DNA of 64,000 nt from Halobacillus locisalis (lineage in GTDB: Bacteria > Bacillota > Bacilli > Bacillales > Halobacillaceae): contig NZ_JACEFG010000001.1 in assembly GCF_013694105.1 (NCBI RefSeq), positions 186,001-250,000 on the forward strand, given 5' to 3'. Numbering within the stretch: position 1 is the first letter of the stretch; the number at the start of each line of letters is the position of its first letter. Of the stretch, positions 39,519 to 48,354 are shown piece by piece. The notes beneath the pieces were generated by a model. That model saw only the letters and a program-made list of their open reading frames with translations, was not told where the DNA came from and made no database searches. The position numbers and the translations under genes are program-made.

Positions 39519-39562
39519 ATCAAACAACCCCCAAAGGAAGCTTCCTTTGGGGGTTGTTTGAT
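39519..39562. terminator. Perfect 22-bp palindrome between dtd and the amidase gene
   Basis: Bases 39519-39540 are exactly complementary to 39541-39562, with AGCT at the centre and a GC-rich CCCCC/GGGGG block. It separates two convergent genes and is symmetric, so it probably stops transcription from both sides, although T runs are short. Confidence 0.75.
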
Positions 39563-39604
39563 TGAATTGATTTTAGGCAGGCAACAACATCAGTTTTATA
39601 AAGG

Positions 39605-41131
39605 TCACTTGGAGAAATAATGGATAAGACCTTGAGTTATTCCCTTGCTCACTTTGGATTGATAAGCAGAAGAACCAATCACTTGCTCTTCTCTGGCATC
39701 AGAAATGAATCCGAGCTCTAATAAAACGGCAGGCTTTTTATTCTCACGGATCACATGGAAGTTTCCGAATCGTACGCCTCGATCTCTGAGCCCTGTTGTT
39801 TTTACAATTTCTTTTTGGATGGAACCTGCGAGTGATTTGTCCCGTTCGTGATAGTAATACGAGCTGATTCCTTTAGCAATGACGTGCAAAGGAGCACTAT
39901 TATAGTGAATGCTTATGAATGCGTCTGCATTGGATGCGTTTGAATAATAACTACGAATCGAAAGTGAGACGTAATCATCAACATCCCTTGCCATCAGTAC
40001 CTTTGCGCCTTTACTTTCTAATTGTTTTTTCAACTGAAAGGCCGTGTTTAGGGTCAGTGTTTTTTCGTAACTTCCCCCTCTGCCGACAGCACCTGAATCT
40101 TTACCTCCGTGTCCAGCGTCAAGCATGATGGTCTTCCCTTTCAAGTCGCCTTTCAAAGTAGGGGAAGAAGGCGTTTGGCCTTTCTCATCTACGATCCATC
40201 CTGCTACGAAGGCTGTCTTTCCATTGACTTTGATTTGGTACCATTGGCCTTGCTGACCCACCACTTCAAACGTGTTCCCTTTATGACCACTTGCGACTAC
40301 GTTGTAGTTTGTGGAAGGACCGCTGCGTAGGTTCGTAGAGTTGTATTGAAGGGTTACATATCGTTTAGTGTTTTCGGTCGGTTTCTGGACGGGCTTTGAT
40401 TCTGGCATTGGATCTGAATCCACTTTGTCAACAAGCCATCCCGCTACCCAACCTGTTCGTCCATCTGATAGGCGAATATGATACCAGCGATCTTGGTAGT
40501 CTATGTAATCAAATAGCTGACCGGCTCTCACTTGAGTGACGATACTCCCTTTGGTGCTCCCTTCTGTTCGGACATTCAATATCGATGTTCGAACTTTTAT
40601 CTTCCCTACTATTTCAGAAGGTACCTCCGGCTTTTCTTTTTCAACTTCTTCAACTTCTTGTGACTTCTTCTTTGTAACGTAATCCTTGTGAACCCAACCA
40701 TTGTTTTTGTCGATTTTCAGCCAACTTCCCTCTTGTTGAGAGACAAGGATGGATTCATTCTCCATCAGATAGCCGTTCACCTTTCCATGAAGACCAGGTG
40801 CCGACCGGATTCTCAAGTAGTCCACTTTTGAAAAATATCTGGTCTCGTGGCTCGCTTCTTCGCTTTGGGTCACCTTTGTTAACCATTTTGCAACCCAGAC
40901 ATCTCGACCATTCCAGTGAACTTTGAGCCAGTTGTTCTTCTCTTGAAGAATCTCGAACTTGTCGGTTTTGTTCACTTGTCCGACTCGATCAAAATGGGTG
41001 CCGGGGCCTGTCCGGACATTTAAATGATCAACCTGGACTTCAGCTTCATCAGCAAGAACGTTGGCGTCAGGTCCATGAATAAAGAGTAAACATAATAATG
41101 CGATGATACAGGAACTAACTATTTTGGCCAT
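39605..41131 (-). CDS. N-acetylmuramoyl-L-alanine amidase with four SH3b domains (YrvJ-like)
   Basis: 508 residues from ATG 41131, six bases after AGGAGGTG. A signal peptide (about 1-28, cut near VLADEA) is followed by four bacterial SH3 domains starting near residues 35, 97, 180 and 260, each with an LNVRTGPG-like motif, and a C-terminal amidase_3 domain (about 330-505). Zinc ligands lie in LDAGHGGKDSGAVG and SIHYNSA, and the catalytic glutamate is in LLELGFISD. It cuts the sugar-peptide bond of peptidoglycan. It is on the minus strand between dtd and hisS, as yrvJ is in B. subtilis. Confidence 0.93.
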   Translation of the reverse strand: MAKIVSSCIIALLCLLFIHGPDANVLADEAEVQVDHLNVRTGPGTHFDRVGQVNKTDKFEILQEKNNWLKVHWNGRDVWVAKWLTKVTQSEEASHETRYFSKVDYLRIRSAPGLHGKVNGYLMENESILVSQQEGSWLKIDKNNGWVHKDYVTKKKSQEVEEVEKEKPEVPSEIVGKIKVRTSILNVRTEGSTKGSIVTQVRAGQLFDYIDYQDRWYHIRLSDGRTGWVAGWLVDKVDSDPMPESKPVQKPTENTKRYVTLQYNSTNLRSGPSTNYNVVASGHKGNTFEVVGQQGQWYQIKVNGKTAFVAGWIVDEKGQTPSSPTLKGDLKGKTIMLDAGHGGKDSGAVGRGGSYEKTLTLNTAFQLKKQLESKGAKVLMARDVDDYVSLSIRSYYSNASNADAFISIHYNSAPLHVIAKGISSYYYHERDKSLAGSIQKEIVKTTGLRDRGVRFGNFHVIRENKKPAVLLELGFISDAREEQVIGSSAYQSKVSKGITQGLIHYFSK

Positions 41132-41232
41132 ATACACACCTCCTAGCATGTTTTGTTAATATTCGACATGAATTTGACGTATACCTGCTAAAATGATAGA
41201 AAAGGGTTAGAATATTTTTTATGCGGAATAAC

Positions 41233-41262
41233 TTGACATGACATTCAATCAGGCTATATGAT
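41233..41262 (+). promoter_or_regulatory. Candidate promoter of the hisS-aspS T-box transcript
   Basis: A consensus TTGACA (41233-41238) has TATGAT 18 bases later (41257-41262); TATATG at 41255 with 16 spacing is the alternative. Confidence 0.6.
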
Positions 41263-41269
41263 TATAATC

Positions 41270-41536
41270 AATTCTATAATGAATCGACCAAAACCGTTGA
41301 GGAAAAAAGTAGCTCGACCCATATGAACAGAGAAGGAGTGCCCTTGGCTGAAAGCACTCTATCATAATGGACGAGTGAAAGACATTTCTTAGGTTCTACA
41401 TCGAAATAACAGTAGGTGTAGACGTATCGCAGGCGTTAACTGTTCTAAGCGGAAGCACGAGCTTCAATTAGGGTGGCAACGCGGGTAATCCCGTCCCTTT
41501 TCTCCATAGCGCGAGAAAAGGGACGGGATTTTTTTA
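41270..41536 (+). promoter_or_regulatory. T-box riboswitch upstream of hisS-aspS
   Basis: AGTA of the specifier loop (41309 region), a Stem I with terminal hairpin GAGTGC/GCACTC, the antiterminator T-box AGGGTGGCAACGCGGG (41470-41485) and a 17-bp terminator (41488-41504 with 41513-41529, then T run) are all present. In Stem I the 3' side of the specifier loop reads GAAA-GAC-A, placing the specifier GAC (Asp) at 41381-41383; the overlapping CAT (His) lies at 41383-41385. The alaS T-box has GAAA-GCT-A in the same place, which supports the register. Uncharged tRNA should promote readthrough. Confidence 0.9.
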
Positions 41537-41577
41537 ATGGTAAGAAATGGGTCCAACGAATAGAGGAGGAATTGTTG

Positions 41578-42858
41578 ATGAATATAAATGCCCCAAGAGG
41601 AACACAAGATATTTTACCTGGGACATCCGAAAAGTGGCAGTATGTCGAAGGGCAATTGGCTGATTTATGCCGCCGCTATAATTATAAAGAAATTCGTACG
41701 CCGATCTTTGAACACACGGAGCTATTCCAAAGAGGAGTAGGAGATAGTACCGATATTGTGCAGAAAGAAATGTACACGTTTGAAGATCGTGGTGAGCGCA
41801 GCATTACATTGAGACCAGAAGGTACAGCCTCTGTCGTTCGCTCTTACGTCCAGAACAAAGTGTACGGTTTGCCGAATCAGCCGACGAAATACTTTTACAT
41901 GGGACCGATGTTCCGTTATGAGCGACCGCAACAAGGGCGTCAACGACAATTCGTACAGTTCGGTATTGAAGCACTAGGCAGTGACGATCCGGCTATTGAT
42001 GCAGAAGTCCTCGCTTTGGCCTTGAACTCCTACCAGGAACTTGGCTTGACATCGTTGAAATTGGTGCTGAATAGTTTAGGTGATCTTGAGAGTCGGGAAG
42101 CTCACAGAGAAGCCCTCGTGAAACACTTCGGCCCTCATCGCGAGGAATTGTGTGCAGATTGCCAGGTGCGTCTAGATCAGAATCCTTTGCGTGTACTGGA
42201 TTGTAAGAAAGACCGCGATCACCCGGCAATGAGCACCGCGCCATCTATTTTGGAGTACTTGAATGAGTATTCCGAGAACTACTTCCGTGAAGTGAAGAAG
42301 TACTTGGATGAAATGGGCATCGCTTATGAAGTGGACCCAAACCTCGTACGTGGCTTGGATTATTATAATCACACTGCATTTGAAATCATGAGTGAAGCAG
42401 AAGGCTTCGGTGCCATTACGACATTGAGTGGAGGCGGTCGTTACACAGGACTCGTTCAGGAAGTCGGCGGCCCTGAAACCTCAGGAATCGGATTTGCAAT
42501 GAGTATTGAACGTTTACTGATGGCTTTAGAAGCAGAAGGAATCGAGCTGCCGATCGATGAAGGTTTGGATACGTACATGGTCGCTTTAGGGGAAGATGCG
42601 GAGAAAGCCGCGGTGCGATTGACTTATGAGTTACGCAAGGCGGGCATTCAAGTAGATAAAGACTACTTAGGCAAGAAAATGAAAGCCCAGTTTAAAGCGG
42701 CTGATCGACTTCATGCTAAATTTGTGCTTGTGCTCGGAGACCAAGAACTTGAGAATAACGTAATCAACGTGAAGACGATGGATACCGGTGAGCAGAAGGA
42801 AGTATCTCTCGATGAAATCGTGGACTATATGAAGAAACAATTGATTGGAGTTGAATGA
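41578..42858 (+). CDS. hisS: Histidyl-tRNA synthetase
   Basis: 426 residues from ATG 41578 after GAGGAGGA. An open frame runs upstream through the T-box terminator and is not coding. It starts with [14 protein letters not shown]; motif 2 ([20 protein letters not shown], about 112-131), the histidine signature [14 protein letters not shown] (about 256) and motif 3 [11 protein letters not shown] are present, followed by the anticodon-binding domain. It charges tRNA(His). It is followed without a gap by aspS. Confidence 0.97.
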   Translation: MNINAPRGTQDILPGTSEKWQYVEGQLADLCRRYNYKEIRTPIFEHTELFQRGVGDSTDIVQKEMYTFEDRGERSITLRPEGTASVVRSYVQNKVYGLPNQPTKYFYMGPMFRYERPQQGRQRQFVQFGIEALGSDDPAIDAEVLALALNSYQELGLTSLKLVLNSLGDLESREAHREALVKHFGPHREELCADCQVRLDQNPLRVLDCKKDRDHPAMSTAPSILEYLNEYSENYFREVKKYLDEMGIAYEVDPNLVRGLDYYNHTAFEIMSEAEGFGAITTLSGGGRYTGLVQEVGGPETSGIGFAMSIERLLMALEAEGIELPIDEGLDTYMVALGEDAEKAAVRLTYELRKAGIQVDKDYLGKKMKAQFKAADRLHAKFVLVLGDQELENNVINVKTMDTGEQKEVSLDEIVDYMKKQLIGVE

Positions 42859-42859
42859 A

Positions 42860-44629
42860 ATGGAACGAACAGTATGTGGATCATTACGTAAAGAACATTT
42901 GGGTCAAGAAGTAACATTAAAAGGGTGGGTGCAGAAGCGCCGAGACTTAGGTGGCTTGATTTTCATAGACTTGAGAGATCGTTCCGGCCTTGTACAAGTC
43001 GTTTTCAATCCCGAAACTTCACCAGAAGCCTTGCAAGCTGCGGAAGGTGTGAGAACGGAGTATGTGCTAGAAGTGACAGGAGAAGTCGTGGCACGTAGCG
43101 AGGAGACAGTCAACAAAAATCTAGGCACGGGAGAGATTGAACTGGCTGCGAAGGAACTTCATGTACTGAGTAAAGCCAAGACACCTCCATTCATGATTGA
43201 AGATCAATCGGAAACATCAGAAGACCTTCGTCTGAAGTATCGTTATCTAGACTTGCGTCGTAAAGAAATGCAAGACACATTCAAATTACGTCATAAAGCC
43301 ACACAGTCGATTCGCAACTTCTTAAATGAAGAAGAATTCCTTGAGATGGAAACGCCGATGCTGACGAAGAGTACACCTGAAGGCGCGCGTGACTATCTGG
43401 TTCCGAGCCGGGTTCACGATGGTGAGTTTTATGCCTTGCCTCAGTCACCTCAACTCTTCAAGCAGTTATTGATGATGTCAGGTTTCGAAAAATACTATCA
43501 AATTGCGCGATGCTTCCGGGATGAAGACCTTCGAGCAGACCGCCAGCCTGAGTTTACTCAAGTCGATATCGAGACATCTTTCATGTCTAAAGAAGACATT
43601 ATGTCTATGACTGAACGTATGATGACAAAAGTCATGAAAGAAGTGAAGGACATTGATATCCAAACTCCTTTCCCGCGCATGCCTTACTATGAAGCGATGG
43701 AACGCTTTGGTTCTGACAAACCAGACACGCGTTTTGGTTTAGAACTTGTTAATATTTCGGAAGATGTGAAGGACTCAGGATTCAAAGTATTCAGCGGCGC
43801 TGTTTCTTCTGGTGGTCAGGTAAGTGCTATCAATGTAGAAGGGGAAGCGGACCAATTTTCCCGTAAGGACATTGATAAGCTGACCGAAGATGTAAAAGTT
43901 TACGGTGCAAAAGGCCTGGCATGGTTGAAAGTTACGGATGGTGAATTCAATGGTCCAATCGCTAAATTCTTCTCTGATGAGGAAGTAGCGTCACTTAAAG
44001 AAAAACTTTCTGCTAAAGACGGAGACTTGCTATTGTTTGTGGCCGACAAGACATCTGTCGTTCAGGATAGCCTGGGTGCGCTTCGTCAAAAACTTGCACG
44101 AACACTTGATTTAATCGATCACGAACAGTTCAACTTCCTATGGGTAACGGACTGGCCGCTGTTTGAATACGACGAAGAAGAGGGACGATACTATGCAGCG
44201 CACCACCCGTTCACGATGCCGGCTGATGAGGATATCGATAAATTATCGACGAACCCTAAGGAAGTTCACGCAGAAGCTTATGACATCGTGCTGAACGGTT
44301 ATGAGTTGGGTGGAGGATCTCTCCGTATTTATCAAAAAGAGTTGCAGGATCAAATGTTTGAAGTGCTTGGTTTTAGTCAAGAAGAAGCAGAAGAGCAATT
44401 CGGGTTCTTATTAGAGGCTCTTGAGTACGGAACGCCACCTCATGGCGGGATTGCACTTGGGTTCGACCGCTTCATCATGTTGTTAGCTGGTCGTACGAAC
44501 TTGCGCGACACCATCCTATTCCCTAAAACTGCTTCGGCTACAGATCCGATGACGAATGCGCCGGGAACGGTAAGCACGGAGCAGCTGAATGAACTTCACT
44601 TGCAGTTGGCTCCGAAAAAGGAAAAATAA
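42860..44629 (+). CDS. aspS: Aspartyl-tRNA synthetase
   Basis: 589 residues from ATG 42860, immediately after the hisS stop, with TTGGAG inside the hisS end as ribosome site. The OB anticodon domain (about 1-105, [19 protein letters not shown]), class II core with [20 protein letters not shown] (about 216-235), the bacterial GAD insertion (about 310-420) and motif 3 [13 protein letters not shown] are present. Length fits the bacterial type, which can be discriminating or not; that cannot be decided by eye. It shares the T-box with hisS. Confidence 0.97.
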   Translation: MERTVCGSLRKEHLGQEVTLKGWVQKRRDLGGLIFIDLRDRSGLVQVVFNPETSPEALQAAEGVRTEYVLEVTGEVVARSEETVNKNLGTGEIELAAKELHVLSKAKTPPFMIEDQSETSEDLRLKYRYLDLRRKEMQDTFKLRHKATQSIRNFLNEEEFLEMETPMLTKSTPEGARDYLVPSRVHDGEFYALPQSPQLFKQLLMMSGFEKYYQIARCFRDEDLRADRQPEFTQVDIETSFMSKEDIMSMTERMMTKVMKEVKDIDIQTPFPRMPYYEAMERFGSDKPDTRFGLELVNISEDVKDSGFKVFSGAVSSGGQVSAINVEGEADQFSRKDIDKLTEDVKVYGAKGLAWLKVTDGEFNGPIAKFFSDEEVASLKEKLSAKDGDLLLFVADKTSVVQDSLGALRQKLARTLDLIDHEQFNFLWVTDWPLFEYDEEEGRYYAAHHPFTMPADEDIDKLSTNPKEVHAEAYDIVLNGYELGGGSLRIYQKELQDQMFEVLGFSQEEAEEQFGFLLEALEYGTPPHGGIALGFDRFIMLLAGRTNLRDTILFPKTASATDPMTNAPGTVSTEQLNELHLQLAPKKEK

Positions 44630-44657
44630 AACTATTGGTTCATTCTTCGAATCATGA

Positions 44658-44686
44658 TTGATAAGGCTATGTAAATATGCTATGAT
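44658..44686 (+). promoter_or_regulatory. Promoter of 6S RNA
   Basis: TTGATA (44658-44663) and TATGAT (44681-44686) are 17 bases apart; transcription should start near 44693, matching the RNA's closing stem. Confidence 0.6.
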
Positions 44687-44692
44687 AGCTAT

Positions 44693-44912
44693 ACAGTAAA
44701 AGAGATCAATCCTGATGTGTACGTTGTTCAAATGCACGTTTTGACCGAACATTTATGAGACGGGAGCCCGGTGTTTCCGGATGGAATGCAAGCCTCTTAA
44801 CCATCACTGATGGGAGGACGCAAGAAATCCGGAACAGGGCACCCACCTGCCTGGAGCGGGTTCAAAACTCATTACAACAACAACGGCACGATTGGGATTG
44901 ATCTTTTTTATT
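44693..44912 (+). ncRNA. ssrS: 6S RNA
   Basis: The gap between aspS and the minus-strand rsfA-like gene holds a long hairpin-like RNA. The 5' stem GAGATCAATCC (near 44702-44712) pairs with GGATTGATC (near 44896-44904), with helices on both sides of a large central bubble and a terminal T run at 44905-44910. B. subtilis 6S-1 RNA (bsrA) lies at exactly this place after aspS, and the size of about 215 bases fits. 6S RNA mimics an open promoter and binds SigA RNA polymerase. The call is from position and fold, not from an alignment. Confidence 0.8.
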
Positions 44913-44923
44913 ACATAATGTAG

Positions 44924-44963
44924 AAACAAAGAAGGTGCCCCTTATGGGGCACCTTCTTTGTTT
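44924..44963. terminator. Bidirectional 18-bp terminator after 6S RNA and the rsfA-like gene
   Basis: Bases 44924-44941 pair perfectly with 44946-44963 around a TTAT loop, with a GGTGCCCC/GGGGCACC core and AAACAAAG/CTTTGTTT outer ends. It serves the minus-strand gene and backs up the 6S terminator. Confidence 0.8.
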
Positions 44964-44982
44964 CTCTCCGATAAAATTGATC

Positions 44983-45624
44983 TTATCGAGCTACATTCTC
45001 AAGATTTCCATTCTTCTCCATCCGGAACTGTGGTTTGTAGGCATCATGATCATCAAACATGACCATTTTACGTGCGCGGTCCATAATTTGAATGAGAGCT
45101 TGATAATCATCCGCCATCGATTCCAATTGTCTCGTTAATTGTTGGTTTTGTTCAGTAAGACGTTGGTTATCTTGTTTGAGCTGTAAGACTTCATTTTGTG
45201 TAGTATGATCGTCGGCGGATTTTTTCTGCAGGTCTTTCAAGAAGTTGATAATTTGATTTAAGTCCAATGCTGTTTCCTCTTTTTGCTGCTGGTAAGTAGC
45301 AGGTTCTTTCTCGACATAGGTACGGGAAATCGTCTCTTCTTGGTAAGAAGGCTTTTCTGCAGGTTGAAACATTGGCTGCTGTCTTGCTTCTTCACGCTTT
45401 TTCTCTTTACGCTGTTTTTTGGCTAATTCTACCGCTTGTTCATACTTTTGACGAACTTCTGCGTTCCACCGGAATCCACAAGCAGCAGACGTTCGGTTCA
45501 GGACATCACCGACTTCATCAAAAGCTCTCAATTGAGTACTTCCTTCACGGATATGTCGTAATACGGTTTCTGCTAATAATAGATCATCTTCATGTGACCA
45601 CGCGTCTTGTCTAACTTTAGGCAT
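44983..45624 (-). CDS. rsfA: RsfA-family prespore transcription regulator
   Basis: 213 residues. The N-terminal Myb/SANT-like region RQDAWSHEDDLLLAETVLRH (about 5-24) and the CGFRWN segment (about 49-54) are typical of RsfA, followed by a basic stretch, a Gln/Pro linker and a C-terminal coiled coil (about 115-170). In B. subtilis RsfA modulates SigF-dependent genes. Relatives are frequent in Bacillaceae, so this may be a paralogue. AGGAGTGA precedes the start on the minus strand. In B. subtilis tcdA (yrvM) occupies this point. Confidence 0.85.
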   Translation of the reverse strand: MPKVRQDAWSHEDDLLLAETVLRHIREGSTQLRAFDEVGDVLNRTSAACGFRWNAEVRQKYEQAVELAKKQRKEKKREEARQQPMFQPAEKPSYQEETISRTYVEKEPATYQQQKEETALDLNQIINFLKDLQKKSADDHTTQNEVLQLKQDNQRLTEQNQQLTRQLESMADDYQALIQIMDRARKMVMFDDHDAYKPQFRMEKNGNLENVAR

Positions 45625-45760
45625 ATATATTCACTCCTGTTGGTTTCTACATAGAGGGGTGCTACCTAATGTGGCTTTTGAATGGAACCGTCACCCCATA
45701 TATAGAAAAGTAGTTTTTCAGATTTAGTTGTAGTGTAGCCAACAGAAGTGAGATTTATAC

Positions 45761-47038
45761 TCAAGTAGATTTTTGTTTTTTTATCTTTTGCCAGACTTGA
45801 CTTAGAGCTTGCTCGAATTTTCCGTTCGTTTTCGGTTCGTAATAGTTTCTATTTTTAATGGTGTCCGGTAAATATTGCTGATCGATCCAGGACCCTTCAT
45901 AATTGTGAGGGTATTTATAATCAAGCCCTCTGCCTAATTTGGAGGCTCCTTTATAGTGAGAGTCTTTCAAGTGAGCGGGGACGTCGCCGCTCTTTCCATT
46001 ACGAATATCGCTTAATGCGGCATCCAATGCTTTGTAGGCACTATTAGATTTCGGAGAGAGAGCGAGCTCTGTAACAGCCACAGACAAAGGGATCCTTGCT
46101 TCAGGAAAGCCTATTCTCTCGGCAGCTTCTACGGCAGCCATGGCTCGTGGTCCAGCTTGTGGATTTGCTAGTCCGATATCTTCATATGCAATGACGACCA
46201 TTCTTCTTGCGATGCTATCTAAGTCACCGGCTTCAATTAGTCTACCTAAGTAATGAAGAGAGGCGTTAACGTCACTGCCGCGAATCGACTTTTGAAAAGC
46301 TGATAGCACATCGTAATGGGCATCTCCGTCTTTATCATGTGAAAAGCTCTTCTTCTGCATACATGCTTCAGCTACCTCTAGGTTAATCACCACAACTCCC
46401 TCATCATTTGCAGGTGTAGAAAAAGCAGCGAGCTCAAGTCCATTCAAAGAAGCGCGTAAATCCCCATTGGAGGACCCAGAAAAGTGTTCAAGGGCTTCGT
46501 CTGTTATATCGATCTTCATATCTCCTAATCCTCTTTCGCTGTCATGTAGGGCTCGTTCGAGTGCTTGCTTCACTTCTTCAGCTGATAAGCGGTAAAGTTC
46601 AAACAAATGACACCGACTCCTAATCGCAGGATTGATGGAGTGATAAGGGTTGCTTGTGGTACACCCGATTAGTGTCAGACGATTGCTTTCCAAATGAGGG
46701 AGTAGGAAGTCTTGTTTGGCTTTGTCCAGACGGTGAACCTCATCTAAGATCAGTACAAGCTGCCCGTGCATTTTCGCCTCTTCTACCGCAATCTCCATGT
46801 CTTTCTTCTTGTCCGTTACCGCATTCAGGGTCTTGTGTGGCAACTTTAAGCTTTTAGCTAAGGCTGTAGCCATGGACGTTTTACCTGTGCCTGGTGGGCC
46901 AAACAGAATCATGGAAGCTAGGCGGTCGGCTGTCACCATTCGACGGATGGTTTGTTGTTCTCCGACAAGGTGAGATTGACCGATAATTTCATCTATGTTT
47001 GAAGGTCGCATACGAAATGCGAGTGGTTGCTGACTCAT
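45761..47038 (-). CDS. rarA: Replication-associated recombination protein RarA (MgsA)
   Basis: 425 residues, minus strand, GGAGAGGA before ATG 47038. AAA+ motifs Walker A FGPPGTGKTS (about 46-55), Walker B LILDEVHR and sensor 1 GCTTSNP are present, followed by the RarA C-terminal oligomerisation domain. RarA acts at stalled replication forks. The position near cymR is conserved (yrvN). The start lies only 30 bases from the composite repeat, so its promoter must lie within that repeat or beyond it. Confidence 0.95.
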   Translation of the reverse strand: MSQQPLAFRMRPSNIDEIIGQSHLVGEQQTIRRMVTADRLASMILFGPPGTGKTSMATALAKSLKLPHKTLNAVTDKKKDMEIAVEEAKMHGQLVLILDEVHRLDKAKQDFLLPHLESNRLTLIGCTTSNPYHSINPAIRSRCHLFELYRLSAEEVKQALERALHDSERGLGDMKIDITDEALEHFSGSSNGDLRASLNGLELAAFSTPANDEGVVVINLEVAEACMQKKSFSHDKDGDAHYDVLSAFQKSIRGSDVNASLHYLGRLIEAGDLDSIARRMVVIAYEDIGLANPQAGPRAMAAVEAAERIGFPEARIPLSVAVTELALSPKSNSAYKALDAALSDIRNGKSGDVPAHLKDSHYKGASKLGRGLDYKYPHNYEGSWIDQQYLPDTIKNRNYYEPKTNGKFEQALSQVWQKIKKQKST

Positions 47039-47068
47039 CTTATCCTCTCCTTTAAAGGCGGGGTAGTG

Positions 47069-47241
47069 GTTTCCGTTACATCATGTAGAGTTTGAAGTGA
47101 CGGGAAATAACTCGCTTTCCGTGGGCATGTGGTGAGCTTCCTCAGTCGCTTTGCGCCTTGCGGGATCTCACCGATCATGTACAACCCACAGGAGTCTCGT
47201 CATTTCCCGTCACTTCTTACTTTTATAAGGAGAACGGAAAC
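47069..47241. repeat. Hairpin repeat element A, copy 1
   Basis: The element has 9-base end repeats (GTTTCCGTT 47069-47077 and AACGGAAAC 47233-47241) and an inner 15-bp inverted repeat (GAAGTGACGGGAAAT 47094-47108 with 47202-47216). The core includes CTCGCTTTCCGTGGGC and GGAGTCTCG. A second copy is at 60387-60555. The core is the same family as element B in opposite orientation. No coding capacity is credible. With element B it fills the 632-base gap between rarA and the YczE-type gene. Confidence 0.85.
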
Positions 47242-47368
47242 GTTGAAAAAAAAGTCCGCTCGTTAGAACTCTTGATGTGGGAAGCTCGTCTTGGAGAGCG
47301 CTGGGTGTTCAGACCTGAGCACCCCCATACATCATGCTATGGGTTCGTTTCTCCCAGTTTAGAAAGGG

Positions 47369-47488
47369 GTGGTTTTGAAACAGCGAGACTCCCGTGGGAG
47401 AAGGGCTCAGGCAAGACCCCACAGGGAGTGAAACGACCGAAGAGGCTTGCCGGCTCCCCCACAGGAAAGCGAGTTGTTTCAAAACCAC
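47369..47488. repeat. Hairpin repeat element B, copy 1
   Basis: A 14-base inverted repeat (GTGGTTTTGAAACA 47369-47382 with 47475-47488) bounds a GC-rich core with GCGAGACTCCCG at the left and GGAAAGCGAG at the right. The core is a reversed relative of element A. The weaker outer sequences GGGTTCGTT (47341) and GGTGACGAA (47502) are also shared with copy 2 at 60683-60799. The distance to element A is about 128 bases, as at the second site. Confidence 0.85.
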
Positions 47489-47627
47489 ACCTGCTCCTTA
47501 TGCGGTGACGAAGCTTTAACATCTCATTATCAGGCTTTTTGGTTTGCTGCTAGATTCGCTGAAACGGACTTCTTTCTCATTCAAGACTATTCCCATTTTT
47601 AACGAAATGCAAGAGACTTGCCATTCA

Positions 47628-47651
47628 TGCTATAATAGCGTTTGGTATAAT
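47628..47651 (+). promoter_or_regulatory. Tandem extended -10 elements before the YczE-type gene
   Basis: TGCTATAAT (47628-47636) and TGGTATAAT (47643-47651) are both exact extended -10 boxes, 15 bases apart; neither has a strong -35 at the right distance (TTGCCA at 47618 does not fit either). Confidence 0.5.
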
Positions 47652-47670
47652 AAAGAGAGGAGGGTTTCAA

Positions 47671-48354
47671 GTGGAAAGAAACCATTCCAATAATAAACAA
47701 ACCCTGCTTAGGTGGAGTTTCTTCACGATCGGCTTGATTATCCTCGGATTAGGGATATCGATGACGATGCAAGTCAAAGATTTCGGTATCGGTCCATGGG
47801 ATGTGTTCCATTACGGTCTATTCCTACAGTTGGGACTGACAGTCGGAACGTGGTCGATCATTGCTGGATTAGTTATTGTCATCATTCATTCAATTGTGCA
47901 AAAGCGATTCCCTCAAGTAGGGACGATATTAAATATGGTCTTAATTGGTGTGTTTATTGATGTATTCAATTGGCTGTTGCCAGAGCCGGAACTATTGTTT
48001 ACCAAATTGCTTGTATTCGGACTTGGAACGTTTGTGATTGCAATCGGAATCGGCGTTTATGTCGCCCCTGATATGGGAGCTGGACCAAGAGATAGTCTGA
48101 TGCTTCTCCTTACAAAAGCTACGGGGTGGAAAGTATCCACAGTTCGGAATGGCATTGAAGTAACGGTCGCTGTCCTCGGGTTCGCATTAGGTGGTCCTGT
48201 CGGGTTCGGAACCGTGTTCATTGCGTTGTTTTTAGGGACTTTTGTAGGCTACACCCTACCTTATTCGAAGAAGCTGCTAGAGTTTTTACAAACGAAAGGT
48301 GAATTATATGAAGATATCTACCAAAGGCCGATACGGTCTAACCATTATGATTGA
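47671..48354 (+). CDS. YczE/YyaS/YitT-family membrane protein
   Basis: 227 residues from GTG 47671 after GAGAGGAGGG. Five to six membrane helices carry the family signatures DFGIGPWDVFHYGLF (about 34-48) and APDMGAGPRDSLML (about 131-144). Members are poorly understood; some are linked to peptide synthesis export or amino acid transport. Its last 47 bases overlap cymR in another frame, so the two are translationally linked, although the functional reason is unknown. Confidence 0.85.
   Translation: MERNHSNNKQTLLRWSFFTIGLIILGLGISMTMQVKDFGIGPWDVFHYGLFLQLGLTVGTWSIIAGLVIVIIHSIVQKRFPQVGTILNMVLIGVFIDVFNWLLPEPELLFTKLLVFGLGTFVIAIGIGVYVAPDMGAGPRDSLMLLLTKATGWKVSTVRNGIEVTVAVLGFALGGPVGFGTVFIALFLGTFVGYTLPYSKKLLEFLQTKGELYEDIYQRPIRSNHYD

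Noticed and set aside
41162-41169. Spo0A-like box (ATGTCGAA on the minus strand) before the amidase gene
   Set aside because: One mismatch in an 8-mer without supporting promoter elements; expected by chance.
41473-41577. 35-residue N-terminal extension of HisS
   Set aside because: It would be translated from the T-box terminator; normal HisS begins at ATG 41578, which has a strong ribosome site.
47158-47508. 116-residue open frame across the A-B repeat
   Set aside because: It runs through both hairpin elements, lacks a ribosome site and is broken in the second copy of the repeat.
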